Origin: Bradyrhizobium oligotrophicum S58
Lineage (GTDB): Bacteria; Pseudomonadota; Alphaproteobacteria; Rhizobiales; Xanthobacteraceae
Reading direction: 5' to 3'
Length of the DNA stretch: 64,000 nt
NCBI RefSeq assembly: GCF_000344805.1
Contig: NC_020453.1
Location: 1,302,001-1,366,000, forward strand
The position numbers and the translations under genes were made by a program. Under the pieces are notes generated by a model, which was given only the letters and a program-made list of their open reading frames with translations, did not search any database and had not been told where the DNA came from. Of the stretch, positions 52,360-60,845 are shown piece after piece. Numbering within the stretch: position 1 is the first letter of the stretch; the number at the start of each line of letters is the position of its first letter.

Positions 52360-53547
52360 ATGACCGCGGTAATGACGCAACATCCATTTCCCCCTCTGCC
52401 TGCAACTCCCACCCAGTCCCGACGCGTACTCGTCCTGCAGGGCGGCGGCGCGCTCGGCTCCTACCAGGCCGGCGCCTATCAGGCGTTGTGCCATTTCGAC
52501 TTCGAGCCGGAATGGGTCGCCGGTATCTCGATCGGCGCCATCAACGCCGCGATCATCGCCGGCAACGACCGCGACAAGCGCATCGGCCGTCTCAAGGAAT
52601 TCTGGGAGATGGTATCGTCGCCGGTGCCGTGGAAGCCGTTGCTCAACGGCGACCATCACCGCTCGGCCTTCAACGAAGTCAGCGCCGGGCTGATCGCAGC
52701 GTTCGGCGTGCCCGGCTTCTTCACGCCGCGCTTTCCCCCGGCGCCGCTATGGCCATCCGGCAGCCTGCAATCGGTCAGTTATTACGACACCGCGCCGCTG
52801 AAGCGGACCCTGGAGCGGCTGGTCGACTTCGATCGCATCAACGATCTCAAGACGCGGCTCTCCGTCGGCGCCGTCGGCGTCACCTCCGGCAACTTCACCT
52901 ATTTCGACAATGTCGAATTCAGCAAGCAGGGCAAGCGCATCGGGCCCGAGCATATCATGGCCTCGGGCGCGCTGCCGCCGGGCTTCCCGCCGGTCGAGAT
53001 CGACGGCGAGCATTATTGGGACGGCGGCATCGCCTCCAATACGCCGCTCGACTACGTGCTCGATACCGAGACCGATCGCGACCTCCTGATCTTTCAGGTC
53101 GATCTGTTCTCCGCGCGCGGCGATCTGCCGCGGACGCTGCTGGAGGCGGCCGAACGCGAGAAGGACATCCGCTATTCCAGCCGCACGCGGATGAACACCG
53201 ACAAGAACCGGATGATCCACAACACGCGCAAGGCGTTCCGCGAGCTCTATGCCAAGCTGCCGGAGGAGCTGCGCAACGATCCGTCACTGGAGATCCTGTG
53301 CAAGGCGGCGCAGGAGAACACCGTGACGGTGGTGCACCTGATCTACCGCAGCAAGAACTACGAGACGTCCTCGAAGGACTACGATTTCTCCCATGTCGCG
53401 ATGGTCGAGCATTGGGAGGCGGGCGTGCGCGACGTCCACCAATCGATGACTCACAAGGACTGGCTGGAGCGGCCGCAGTCCGGCGAGACCATGGTCACCT
53501 ACGATCTCACGCAGGACGGCAGCCTCGCTGCCGCCAAGAAGGAGTGA
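52360..53547 (+). CDS. Patatin-like phospholipase (DUF3734 type)
   Basis: 395 residues from ATG 52360; ATG 52372 and GTG/ATG codons just upstream are alternatives. The patatin dyad and oxyanion loop are complete: LQGGGALGSYQ, GISIGAINAA with the nucleophile Ser, and DGGIASNTPL with the Asp. The C-terminal ~110 residues fit DUF3734. It should be a lipid acyl hydrolase. The gene precedes a 3-hydroxybutyrate dehydrogenase gene by five bases, which suggests a link to lipid or polyhydroxybutyrate turnover. Confidence 0.92.
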   Translation: MTAVMTQHPFPPLPATPTQSRRVLVLQGGGALGSYQAGAYQALCHFDFEPEWVAGISIGAINAAIIAGNDRDKRIGRLKEFWEMVSSPVPWKPLLNGDHHRSAFNEVSAGLIAAFGVPGFFTPRFPPAPLWPSGSLQSVSYYDTAPLKRTLERLVDFDRINDLKTRLSVGAVGVTSGNFTYFDNVEFSKQGKRIGPEHIMASGALPPGFPPVEIDGEHYWDGGIASNTPLDYVLDTETDRDLLIFQVDLFSARGDLPRTLLEAAEREKDIRYSSRTRMNTDKNRMIHNTRKAFRELYAKLPEELRNDPSLEILCKAAQENTVTVVHLIYRSKNYETSSKDYDFSHVAMVEHWEAGVRDVHQSMTHKDWLERPQSGETMVTYDLTQDGSLAAAKKE

Positions 53548-53552
53548 AGCAC

Positions 53553-54344
53553 ATGACGACGAATTTGAAGGGCAAGACCGCGGTCGTGACCGGCTCGACC
53601 AGCGGCATCGGGCTCGCTTATGCGCGCGCCTTCGCCTCGGCCGGCGCCAACATCGTGCTCAACGGCTTCGGCGCGCCTGCCGATATCGAAAAGGAGCGCG
53701 CGGCGATCGAGAGCGACTACAAGGTCAAGGCCGTGCATTCGCCGGCCGACATGAGCAAGCCGGCCGAGATCGCCGGCATGATCGCGCTCGGCGAAACCAC
53801 GTTCGGCTCGGTCGACATCCTCGTCAACAACGCTGGCATCCAGTTCGTCTCGCCGGTCGAGGACTTCCCGCCGGAGAAGTGGGAGCAGATCATCGCGATC
53901 AATCTGTCGTCCGCCTTCTACGGCATCCGCGCCGCCGTGCCCGGCATGAAGAAGCGCGGCTGGGGCCGCATCATCAACACGGCTTCCGCGCACTCGCTGG
54001 TCGCCTCGCCGTTCAAGTCGGCCTATGTCTCGGCGAAGCACGGCATCGCCGGCCTGACCAAGACCGTGGCGCTGGAGCTTGCGACCTTCAAGGTCACCTG
54101 CAACTGCATCTCGCCGGGTTATGTCTGGACGCCGCTGGTCGAGAAGCAGATCCCGGACACCATGAAGGCGCGCAACATGACCAAGGAGCAGGTCATCAAC
54201 GACGTGCTGCTGGATGCCCAGCCGACCAAGCAGTTCGTCACCGTGGAGCAGGTCGCCGCACTGGCGCTGTTCCTGTGCGGCGACGATGCCGCGCAGATCA
54301 CCGGCACCAATTTGTCGATCGACGGCGGCTGGACGGCGGAGTAG
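53553..54344 (+). CDS. bdhA: 3-hydroxybutyrate dehydrogenase
   Basis: 263 residues from ATG 53553 with AAGGAG upstream. Classical SDR: TGSTSGIGLAYARAF, NNAGIQFVSPVEDFP, Ser in NTASAHSLVASPFKS, YVSAKHG with the Y-x3-K pair, and the family-specific ISPGYVWTPLVEKQIPD and QPTKQFVTVEQVA. It interconverts 3-hydroxybutyrate and acetoacetate with NAD. It is the last gene in the pair with the patatin gene; a palindromic repeat follows. Confidence 0.92.
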   Translation: MTTNLKGKTAVVTGSTSGIGLAYARAFASAGANIVLNGFGAPADIEKERAAIESDYKVKAVHSPADMSKPAEIAGMIALGETTFGSVDILVNNAGIQFVSPVEDFPPEKWEQIIAINLSSAFYGIRAAVPGMKKRGWGRIINTASAHSLVASPFKSAYVSAKHGIAGLTKTVALELATFKVTCNCISPGYVWTPLVEKQIPDTMKARNMTKEQVINDVLLDAQPTKQFVTVEQVAALALFLCGDDAAQITGTNLSIDGGWTAE

Positions 54345-54383
54345 CGTCGTCTGGCTACGGCCGGGCCTGCCACACCCCTCACT

Positions 54384-54484
54384 GTCATCGTCCGCGTAGG
54401 CGGACGATCCAGTATTCCAGAGACGCCAGTGAGCGATCGAGAGGCCGCCGCGTACTGGATTGCCCGCCTTCGCGGGCAATGACA
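54384..54484. repeat. Palindromic intergenic repeat
   Basis: TGTCATCGTCCGCGTAGGCG... and ...GCCCGCCTTCGCGGGCAATG form two end hairpins; middle arms CCAGTATTCC / TACTGGATTG pair partly. A variant of the palindromes elsewhere in the window. Confidence 0.6.
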
Positions 54485-54604
54485 CGCGGGTGTGGTGGGG
54501 CTGCGCACCTCGAGCAAATGATCAGTTTCGCGCCGAGGCGGGTTTCGCTTCGGCGCGGCTCATTCTACAAGCGTGCGTCCACGACCAGCGCACGGATCCA
54601 AATC

Positions 54605-54856
54605 TTGCTGACCACGATCATCGGCCTCGGCGCCGCCACCTGCACCACGTGTTCGTTCCTGCCGCAGGTCATCAAGGCCTGGCGCTCGCGCTCGACCCAT
54701 GACATCTCGATGGGCATGTTCGTGCTGCAGACCACCGGCAACTCGATGTGGCTGCTCTACGGCGCGCTGATCAGCGATTTGCCGCTGGTCGTCGCCAACG
54801 CCATCACGCTGGGTCTGGTCGCGGCGATCCTCAGCCTGAAGCTGCGCTACGGCTAG
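54605..54856 (+). CDS. SemiSWEET / PQ-loop sugar transporter
   Basis: About 83 residues with three membrane helices, the size of a SemiSWEET half-transporter that works as a dimer. It shows the family's [17 protein letters not shown] (PQ motif), [28 protein letters not shown] and a C-terminal LKLRYG. Homologues in Bradyrhizobium transport sucrose or related sugars. The start is uncertain: TTG 54605 gives the standard N-terminus, and ATG 54518 would add 29 residues of arginine-rich sequence. No good ribosome site marks either. kptA begins 10 bases after its stop. Confidence 0.85.
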   Translation: MLTTIIGLGAATCTTCSFLPQVIKAWRSRSTHDISMGMFVLQTTGNSMWLLYGALISDLPLVVANAITLGLVAAILSLKLRYG

Positions 54857-54866
54857 GACGAAGACG

Positions 54867-55418
54867 ATGGCCCTCGATCCGGTCCGCTTGAGCAAGTTTC
54901 TGAGCCTGGTGCTGCGGCATCAGCCGGAGACGATCGGCCTGGTGCTGGATGCGCAGGGCTGGGTGGCCATCGATGATCTGATCGCGCGTGCGGCTGCCGC
55001 GGGGACGGCCTTGAGCCGGGCCGATCTGGAGCAGGTGGTTGCGACCAGCGACAAGAAGCGCTTCACCATCTCGGAGGACGGGCAGCGCATTCGTGCTGCG
55101 CAGGGCCATTCGGTGAACGTGGAGCTTGGACTGACGCCGCGCGAGCCGCCTGCCGTGCTCTATCACGGAACGGCGACGCGGTTCGTCGAGCCGATCATGG
55201 CACAGGGTCTGAAGCCGCAGTCACGCCAGCAGGTGCATCTGTCGCTGGACGAGGCCACAGCCGTGAATGTCGGGCGCAGGCATGGCAAGCCCGTCGTCGT
55301 GCAGGTCGATGCCGCAGCGATGCATCGCGCCGGTCTGAAATTCTACGTTGCCGACAACGGCGTCTGGTTGACCGACCACGTGCCGCCAGAATTTCTCAGC
55401 GTGCCCGCGCCGCTTTGA
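54867..55418 (+). CDS. kptA: RNA 2'-phosphotransferase (Tpt1/KptA)
   Basis: 183 residues, the usual size. The N-terminal winged helix ([18 protein letters not shown]) and the C-terminal ADP-ribosyltransferase-like domain ([28 protein letters not shown]) carry the conserved Arg/His residues. The enzyme removes a 2'-phosphate from RNA with NAD+, the last step of tRNA splicing in eukaryotes; the bacterial role is unclear. Cotranscribed with the SemiSWEET gene, which is probably chance. Confidence 0.93.
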   Translation: MALDPVRLSKFLSLVLRHQPETIGLVLDAQGWVAIDDLIARAAAAGTALSRADLEQVVATSDKKRFTISEDGQRIRAAQGHSVNVELGLTPREPPAVLYHGTATRFVEPIMAQGLKPQSRQQVHLSLDEATAVNVGRRHGKPVVVQVDAAAMHRAGLKFYVADNGVWLTDHVPPEFLSVPAPL

Positions 55419-55456
55419 GTTTAGCGGCTTGGTCGCCGCGCGACGGAGCGCGTCGA

Positions 55457-56116
55457 TCAGCTGCGGCGCGCGAACACGTTTGCGGTGGTGGAGGCGACGC
55501 TCTGGCCCGGCGGCAGCACGACCACCGTCGAGCCCATCTGAACGCGGCCGTAGAGATCGGCGACGTCGGTGTTGGTCATGCGGATGCAGCCGGACGAAAT
55601 GGCCTGGCCGATATATTCGGGCTGATTGGTGCCGTGAATCCGGTACAGCGAATCCTTGTTGCCCTCGTAGAGATAGATCGCGCGCGCGCCGAGCGGATTG
55701 GCCGGGCCGCCGGCGACGCGCTTCGGATACGGGCCGAGGCGCGCCTGGATGTCGGCGGTGGGAACCCAGTCCGGCCATTCGGCGAGCTTGCCGACCGTGG
55801 CGACGCCGGAGAAAGCCATCGCCTCTTCGCCCACGGCGACGCCGTAACGGATCGCCTTGCGGTCGGGAAGGACGTAGTACAGGAAGCGCGCATCGGTATC
55901 GACCACGATCGTGCCCGGCTGTTCCTGCCGGGTGTACTCGACGATGTGGCGCTGGAACTGTTCGGGGATCTGGGCTTCGGCATAGGGCGCGCGGGACAGG
56001 AGCTGCCTGTCGCGCGGCGTCAGGGCCGCATCGGATGTCGGCGACAGCGTCGCTTCCATGCAGCCGGCCAGCATCAACGTTCCGGCCAACGATAGTGCGA
56101 GCCCCAGTCTCGACAT
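55457..56116 (-). CDS. L,D-transpeptidase (YkuD) lipoprotein
   Basis: 219 residues. The N-terminus ends in the lipobox MLAGC, giving a lipid-anchored periplasmic protein. The YkuD domain (about 65-205) holds the catalytic signature HGTNQPEYIGQ and SSGCIRM with the nucleophile Cys. It makes 3-3 crosslinks in peptidoglycan or attaches proteins to it; bacteria of this group carry many copies. Stands alone between convergent kptA and the flippase gene. Confidence 0.92.
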   Translation of the reverse strand: MSRLGLALSLAGTLMLAGCMEATLSPTSDAALTPRDRQLLSRAPYAEAQIPEQFQRHIVEYTRQEQPGTIVVDTDARFLYYVLPDRKAIRYGVAVGEEAMAFSGVATVGKLAEWPDWVPTADIQARLGPYPKRVAGGPANPLGARAIYLYEGNKDSLYRIHGTNQPEYIGQAISSGCIRMTNTDVADLYGRVQMGSTVVVLPPGQSVASTTANVFARRS

Positions 56117-56288
56117 CTCAATCTCCCCCGCGCGATCAAACCATGTGCCCGGAGGATCGCGCCAATATCAAGGCGCTGCACCAAACGCTTGCGTGATCGC
56201 TGTGCGATCGGCGACGGCAGTGCGTGCGGTCCCAGGTTCCGTCAAATCGAGGCCAAGATGACGCACCAGATGCGTCGACAACGGTTCC

Positions 56289-57665
56289 TCAAGACGCCTT
56301 GCCGAAGGCGAGAACGTGCAGCCCGAGCCGCTGCTTGACGATGCGGAACAGCAGCACCGTCTCGAACGCGAGCGACAGCGAGGTGGCGGCTGCGGCGCCA
56401 TGGCCGCCGAAGCGCGGAACCAGCACGATGCACAGCACGAGGTTCATGGCGAACGCCGCCGCATAGGCGGAGGCGCAGGCGCGCTGCTGGCCCAGCATGT
56501 TCAAGAGACGCTCGACCGGCCCGATCGCCGAGCGGACGACGAGCCCGATCGCAGCAATGAACATGATGTCGTAGCCGGCGGTGAACTGCGCGCCGAACAG
56601 AAACAGCAGCGGCTTGCCGAGCGCCAGCAGCACCAGGGTCGCCGCTAGCGACGGCCAGAACGTCCATTTGATGGCATGCGCGACATAGGCCGACAGCCGC
56701 GCTTTGTCGCCGAGCGCGTGATACTCGGCGAAGCGATGCGCCGTCGTCGCCGACATCGCGTAGTGGATGAACGACACCAGCGCGAGCGTCTTGACGACCG
56801 CGAAATAGATGCCGACCTCTTCGGAGGAGCGGAATTGCTGCAGCACCAGCACGTCGGTGTAGGACAGCAGCAGATAGAAGCTCTCGACCAGCAGGATCGG
56901 CAGCGAGATCGCGAGCCAGCCTCTGAGATCGTACTGTTTCGGTCCCGCTTCGATATGGCGGCCGAGTCGCCGGTTCAGCACCAGCATCTGGCCGAGCATC
57001 GCAATCCAAACGGCGGCGGCGCTGGCGGCCATCGCAGCCGTTGCGCCGAGGCCGAAGCCGAGCACGAAGGCGCCCGCGGTGAAGCCGATGATCAGCGTCT
57101 GGCGGATGATGAATTGCGGCATCAGCCCGAGCGTCATCCAGTCGTGCGAGCGCGCGATGCCGTCCTGGGTGTTGGCGACCACGAAAGCGGGCAAGGTCAG
57201 GCAGCCGATATAGAGCGGCAGGCGCTCGCCGGCGTCGATCCAAGGCGACAGCAGCGCGATCAGTCCGGCGAGCAGCAGCGCAGCGATGCTGGACGTTGCC
57301 AGCGTGAGCCAGCGGCCGCCGGAGAGAAAGCCGCGCAGCAGCGCCTGCTCGCCCGAGGTGCGGTAGTCCGGAATGATCTTCTGCGCCGAGGAGGCGATGC
57401 CGAAATCGAGCATGCTGCCGAGCAGCAGCACCCAGGTCCAGACATAGACGTAGGTGCCGTAATCCGAGCCGCCCATCCAGCGCGCCAGCAGGATCTGGCT
57501 GAGATAGGCAAGGCCGGCACTGAGCACGCGGATGAGGAAGATGGTGCCGGCGAGCCGCCGCGTCAGCGAAGCTTCGCCGCTGCCGCCGAATGCCGCCAGC
57601 CGCGCCTTCAGCCGGGCTGCGAGGCCTGTCGATGCGGGGGCGTTGCGGGCGTCCGTCACGGCCAC
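56289..57665 (-). CDS. Polysaccharide biosynthesis / flippase-type membrane protein
   Basis: About 458 residues from GTG 57665, which has GGAG (complement of 57674-57677) eight bases upstream; a TTG at 57716 would add 17 residues but has its purine-rich site downstream. Twelve to fourteen hydrophobic segments follow a short cytoplasmic N-terminus (LARWMGGSDYGTYVYVWTW and DGIARSHDWMTLGLMPQFII are typical of Wzx/RfbX-type transporters of the MOP superfamily). It should flip lipid-linked oligosaccharides. No glycosyltransferase or polymerase gene is nearby, so the glycan is unknown. Confidence 0.85.
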   Translation of the reverse strand: MAVTDARNAPASTGLAARLKARLAAFGGSGEASLTRRLAGTIFLIRVLSAGLAYLSQILLARWMGGSDYGTYVYVWTWVLLLGSMLDFGIASSAQKIIPDYRTSGEQALLRGFLSGGRWLTLATSSIAALLLAGLIALLSPWIDAGERLPLYIGCLTLPAFVVANTQDGIARSHDWMTLGLMPQFIIRQTLIIGFTAGAFVLGFGLGATAAMAASAAAVWIAMLGQMLVLNRRLGRHIEAGPKQYDLRGWLAISLPILLVESFYLLLSYTDVLVLQQFRSSEEVGIYFAVVKTLALVSFIHYAMSATTAHRFAEYHALGDKARLSAYVAHAIKWTFWPSLAATLVLLALGKPLLFLFGAQFTAGYDIMFIAAIGLVVRSAIGPVERLLNMLGQQRACASAYAAAFAMNLVLCIVLVPRFGGHGAAAATSLSLAFETVLLFRIVKQRLGLHVLAFGKAS

Positions 57666-57770
57666 GGCGGGGGCTCCACGGCCGCGCTGATGGCGGCGAA
57701 GCCTCTCTCCTATCAACGCATCGTTAAGAATGGGTTGGATCGGGGAGGCTCAACCGTAGCGGCCGCGCCG

Positions 57771-58610
57771 TCATGGCAGGTTGACGTTGAACTCGTACGC
57801 CTTGTCCGGGCCGACCAGCGTGAACTTCAGCGCCGCGCCGTCGGGCTTGACGCCGGGCGGAACGCCGTCGAGCTCGAAGGCGAAGCGCTTGATGCCCGGC
57901 GTGCCGCTGTCGCGCGCGGTCGGGATCGGCAGTGCCCAGTCCGGTGTCGGTCCCTCGACATAGAGGTGGACGTCGTGTGGATCGGCCACGGCGACATCGA
58001 CGATGACGTCCTTCTTGCCGTCGCGCCTGACGTCACGGATCGTCAGCGCGTTGGGATCACCGATATTGGCCGGCTTCGGCACGGTGTCGAGCGCCGCCGA
58101 CAGCGCCGTGTCCTCGGTGCTGGCGACGCTGGTGAAGGCGAGTTCGGCCTTGGCCTCCACCGGAATGCAGATCTTCTCGCACACCGCGTAGCTGATGTCG
58201 GCGCGCAGGGTCATCGGCTTGTCGGCGTTCTTGGCGACGATGCGCAGCGGCAGCACGATCTGATCGTGATAGCCCAGCGAATGGCCGCCGGCGCCGTCAT
58301 CGAACTTGGTGGGCGATGGCCACAGAACCGTCACGGCTTCGACGTTGTCCGACTTGGAAAAGTCGAATCGCGGCGGCACGCCGGAATCGCCGGGCATGCG
58401 CCAATAGGTCTTCCATCCCGGTTGCAGCTGAACGGCGATGCCGCCGAGCATGACCGGGCCGCTGCGCGACCCCGCGAGCAAACGCACCGCGGAGTGGCTG
58501 TCGCGCTGCCACGGCGAGGCGTCCTGCGCCTGTGCGCTGAACGCAAGGCCGGACGACATGAGGGTTGCGACGAGCAGTGTGGCGGAGGTGTGAGGAACCA
58601 AGGCGGACAT
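57771..58610 (-). CDS. DsbD N-terminal-domain-like periplasmic protein
   Basis: 279 residues with a Sec signal peptide ending in SAQAQ. The mature domain resembles the N-terminal (alpha) domain of thiol:disulfide interchange protein DsbD: GIAVQLQPGWKTYWRMPGDS, and YAVCEKICIPVEA with the C-x3-C pair. There is no membrane part, so it may act as a free periplasmic thiol carrier, for example in cytochrome c maturation or repair. It is divergent from the YqgE gene. Confidence 0.85.
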   Translation of the reverse strand: MSALVPHTSATLLVATLMSSGLAFSAQAQDASPWQRDSHSAVRLLAGSRSGPVMLGGIAVQLQPGWKTYWRMPGDSGVPPRFDFSKSDNVEAVTVLWPSPTKFDDGAGGHSLGYHDQIVLPLRIVAKNADKPMTLRADISYAVCEKICIPVEAKAELAFTSVASTEDTALSAALDTVPKPANIGDPNALTIRDVRRDGKKDVIVDVAVADPHDVHLYVEGPTPDWALPIPTARDSGTPGIKRFAFELDGVPPGVKPDGAALKFTLVGPDKAYEFNVNLP

Positions 58611-58746
58611 GAGACGTCTTTAGAGTGCGGTTCAGGCATAAACCATTGAATTGCTTGTGAGCGGATTTCGTCGCCGGGCTCTGAACCTTGATTGACAGAT
58701 GCGCATCCCAATATCAGGATATCAACGATCACGAGAGTCCTTGCGG

Positions 58747-59397
58747 ATGAATCCTGAGACAAAAAGGCTGGGCGACATTCGCCGCAAAGTAACGGGGATC
58801 GGGGATCACACCTCTCACGGTGGTTACCTGGACGGCCAGCTGCTGGTCGCCATGCCCGTGATGGGCGATTCCCGTTTCGAGCGCTCGGTGATCTATCTCT
58901 GCGCGCACTCGGCCGAGGGCGCCATGGGTATCATGGTGAACCGTCCGGCCGGCAGCATCGACTTTCCGCAGCTGTTGATGCAACTGAATATCATCGACAA
59001 GAACGATCAGATCAGTCTGCCCGACAGTGCCGAGACGATGAAGGTGTTGAGCGGCGGTCCGGTCGACACCGGCCGCGGCTTCGTGCTGCATTCGAGCGAC
59101 TACTTCATCGCCAACGCGACCTTGAAGATCAATGACGGCGTCTGCCTGACGACGACGATCGACATCCTCAAGGCGATCGCCAAGGGCAATGGGCCGGAGC
59201 ACGCCATCCTCGCGCTCGGCTATGCCGGCTGGCGCGCCGGCCAGCTCGAGGAAGAGATCCAGGACAATGGCTGGCTGCATTGCGATGCCGATCCCGAGCT
59301 GATCTTCGGCGACAATGTCGAGGACAAATACGATATGGCGCTGCGCAAGATCGGTATCGACCCCGGCATGCTGTCCAACGCCGCCGGGCACGCGTAG
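58747..59397 (+). CDS. YqgE/AlgH family protein (UPF0301)
   Basis: 216 residues from ATG 58747. Typical blocks: [60 protein letters not shown] and [16 protein letters not shown]. The N-terminus has ~20 residues more than many members. The family is widespread and its function is unknown despite the old link to alginate regulation in Pseudomonas. Confidence 0.92.
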   Translation: MNPETKRLGDIRRKVTGIGDHTSHGGYLDGQLLVAMPVMGDSRFERSVIYLCAHSAEGAMGIMVNRPAGSIDFPQLLMQLNIIDKNDQISLPDSAETMKVLSGGPVDTGRGFVLHSSDYFIANATLKINDGVCLTTTIDILKAIAKGNGPEHAILALGYAGWRAGQLEEEIQDNGWLHCDADPELIFGDNVEDKYDMALRKIGIDPGMLSNAAGHA

Positions 59398-59471
59398 AGA
59401 CGATCATCCTGCTGACGTCCAAGCGCTCGCGGAATACGAGCCATCTGTTGATGCGCTTTGTGTCTCTCCAT

Positions 59472-59553
59472 CGTCATTGCGAGCGAAGCGAAGCAATCCA
59501 GGGCTGCGCGCATAGCCCTGGATTGCTTCGTCGCTTCGCTCCTCGCAATGACG
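59472..59553. repeat. Short palindromic intergenic repeat (CATTGCGAG type)
   Basis: CGTCATTGCGAGCGAAGCGA at the left and TCGCTCCTCGCAATGACG at the right, with inner AGCCCTGGATTGCTTCG / CGAAGCAATCCAGGGCT arms. Lies between convergent YqgE and dioxygenase genes. Confidence 0.8.
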
Positions 59554-59584
59554 GCATATTTGGTAGCAGTCCCTGAACTCACAG

Positions 59585-60472
59585 CTACTCCGCCGCCTGC
59601 TGCGCGACCGTCGGCTCGGTGCCGGCGACCGTGGCGCGGCGCATGTCGCGCGGTTGCGACTGGTCGTAGCGGCGAACGCGGTGCATCGTCTGGCGATTGT
59701 CCCACATGATCAGGTCGTGCAGCGTCCATCGGTGGACGTAGACGAACTCCGGCTGCGTGGCGTGCTCGGTGAGGTCGCGCAGCAGCAGCCGTCCTTCCGG
59801 CATGCTCATGCCGACGACGGCACCGGCATGCGATGACAGATAGAGCGACTTGCGGCCGTGCGCGGGATGCGTGCGCACCAACCGCTGCCGCACCGGCTTG
59901 AACATCTCCTTCTCCTCGTCGCTGTAGTCGAGAAAACCGAGCGAGCCGCGCGAATACATCAGCGAATGTTCGCAGACGAGATCTTCGATCTCGGCCTTGG
60001 TCTCGGGGTCGAGCCCGTCATAGGCCGCGCGCATGTCGGCGAACTCGGTGTTGCCTCCCTTAGGGTTCACGATGCGCGCCGACAGGATCGAGTACTTCGC
60101 CGGGATTGGCCGGAACGAGCTGTCGGAATGCCACAGGCAATTGCCGAGATTGAACAGATGGGTGCGGTGGTCTCGCGGCAGCGGCTGCCCGTCCTTGCCG
60201 AGATTGGAGACGTCGTTGAGCCCGGTCGAGAGGCGGTAGTCTTCCTTCCTGGTGACCGTGCCGCCGCGTGCCTGCTCGCGTTCGCCGAAATTGAGCGCGA
60301 AGGCGAGCTGCTGTTCGTCGGTGATGTCCTGCTCTTGAAACACCAGTACCGCGTAGTGATCGATGGCAGCCTGCAGCTGCGCAACCTCGTCCGGTGTCAG
60401 CGCCTTGCGCAGATCGACGCCCGTCACTTCGCCGACGAAATGCCGATGCAGCTGCCGGATGGCGAGCGCCAT
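59585..60472 (-). CDS. TfdA-alpha-like 2-oxoglutarate-dependent dioxygenase
   Basis: 295 residues with an AAGGAGGAGG site before ATG 60472. It is a TauD/TfdA-family Fe(II) enzyme with H115-x-D117 (WHSDSS) and the distal H264 (MHRVRRYD); Arg in RDMRRAT binds 2-oxoglutarate. Stretches such as NPKGGNTEFADMRAAYD, DLVCEHSLMYSRGSLG and HRWTLHDLIMWDNR are close to 2,4-dichlorophenoxyacetate dioxygenase, in particular the TfdA-alpha type of Bradyrhizobium. The physiological substrate is probably a phenoxy- or other aryl ether acid. No other 2,4-D gene is in the window. Confidence 0.9.
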   Translation of the reverse strand: MALAIRQLHRHFVGEVTGVDLRKALTPDEVAQLQAAIDHYAVLVFQEQDITDEQQLAFALNFGEREQARGGTVTRKEDYRLSTGLNDVSNLGKDGQPLPRDHRTHLFNLGNCLWHSDSSFRPIPAKYSILSARIVNPKGGNTEFADMRAAYDGLDPETKAEIEDLVCEHSLMYSRGSLGFLDYSDEEKEMFKPVRQRLVRTHPAHGRKSLYLSSHAGAVVGMSMPEGRLLLRDLTEHATQPEFVYVHRWTLHDLIMWDNRQTMHRVRRYDQSQPRDMRRATVAGTEPTVAQQAAE

Positions 60473-60845
60473 GGCCTCCTCCTTGCGTGTCCTCTGATGG
60501 CGGCCTCGTGTCCGCTTCGGTCCCGAAGGCTACGCCGGAGCGATGCGAAGTCAACGCAGGCGCGGACCACGGTTGCGCACGGCTGTCATGCCGGCACGTC
60601 AGGCGTCACGCGTCGCGGCGTTTGACGTCGGTCGCCTTCTGCTTGGTTGACGACGGGCGGGCCGTTCGATCGGCGCAGGTGCAGCAGCGCGCGGATGACG
60701 CGCGGCTGCAAATTTGCTGCTCACGGAAAAATGCTCTTCGCCTGCTCATAGCCGGGGTATCACCAATCGGACCCATTCGATAGGCACCGATCGTGACCGG
60801 CCGCATTCACGCTGCATGCGACGATGATCAACAACCGGAGTCACC
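60473..60845. other. Intergenic stretch, divergent control region
   Basis: 373 bases between the dioxygenase and the sugar dehydrogenase genes, which are transcribed away from each other, so both promoters should lie here. An imperfect GC hairpin (60684-60709, GCAGCGCGCG / CGCGCGGCTGC) followed by AAATTTGC is visible. No gene recognised. Confidence 0.5.
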
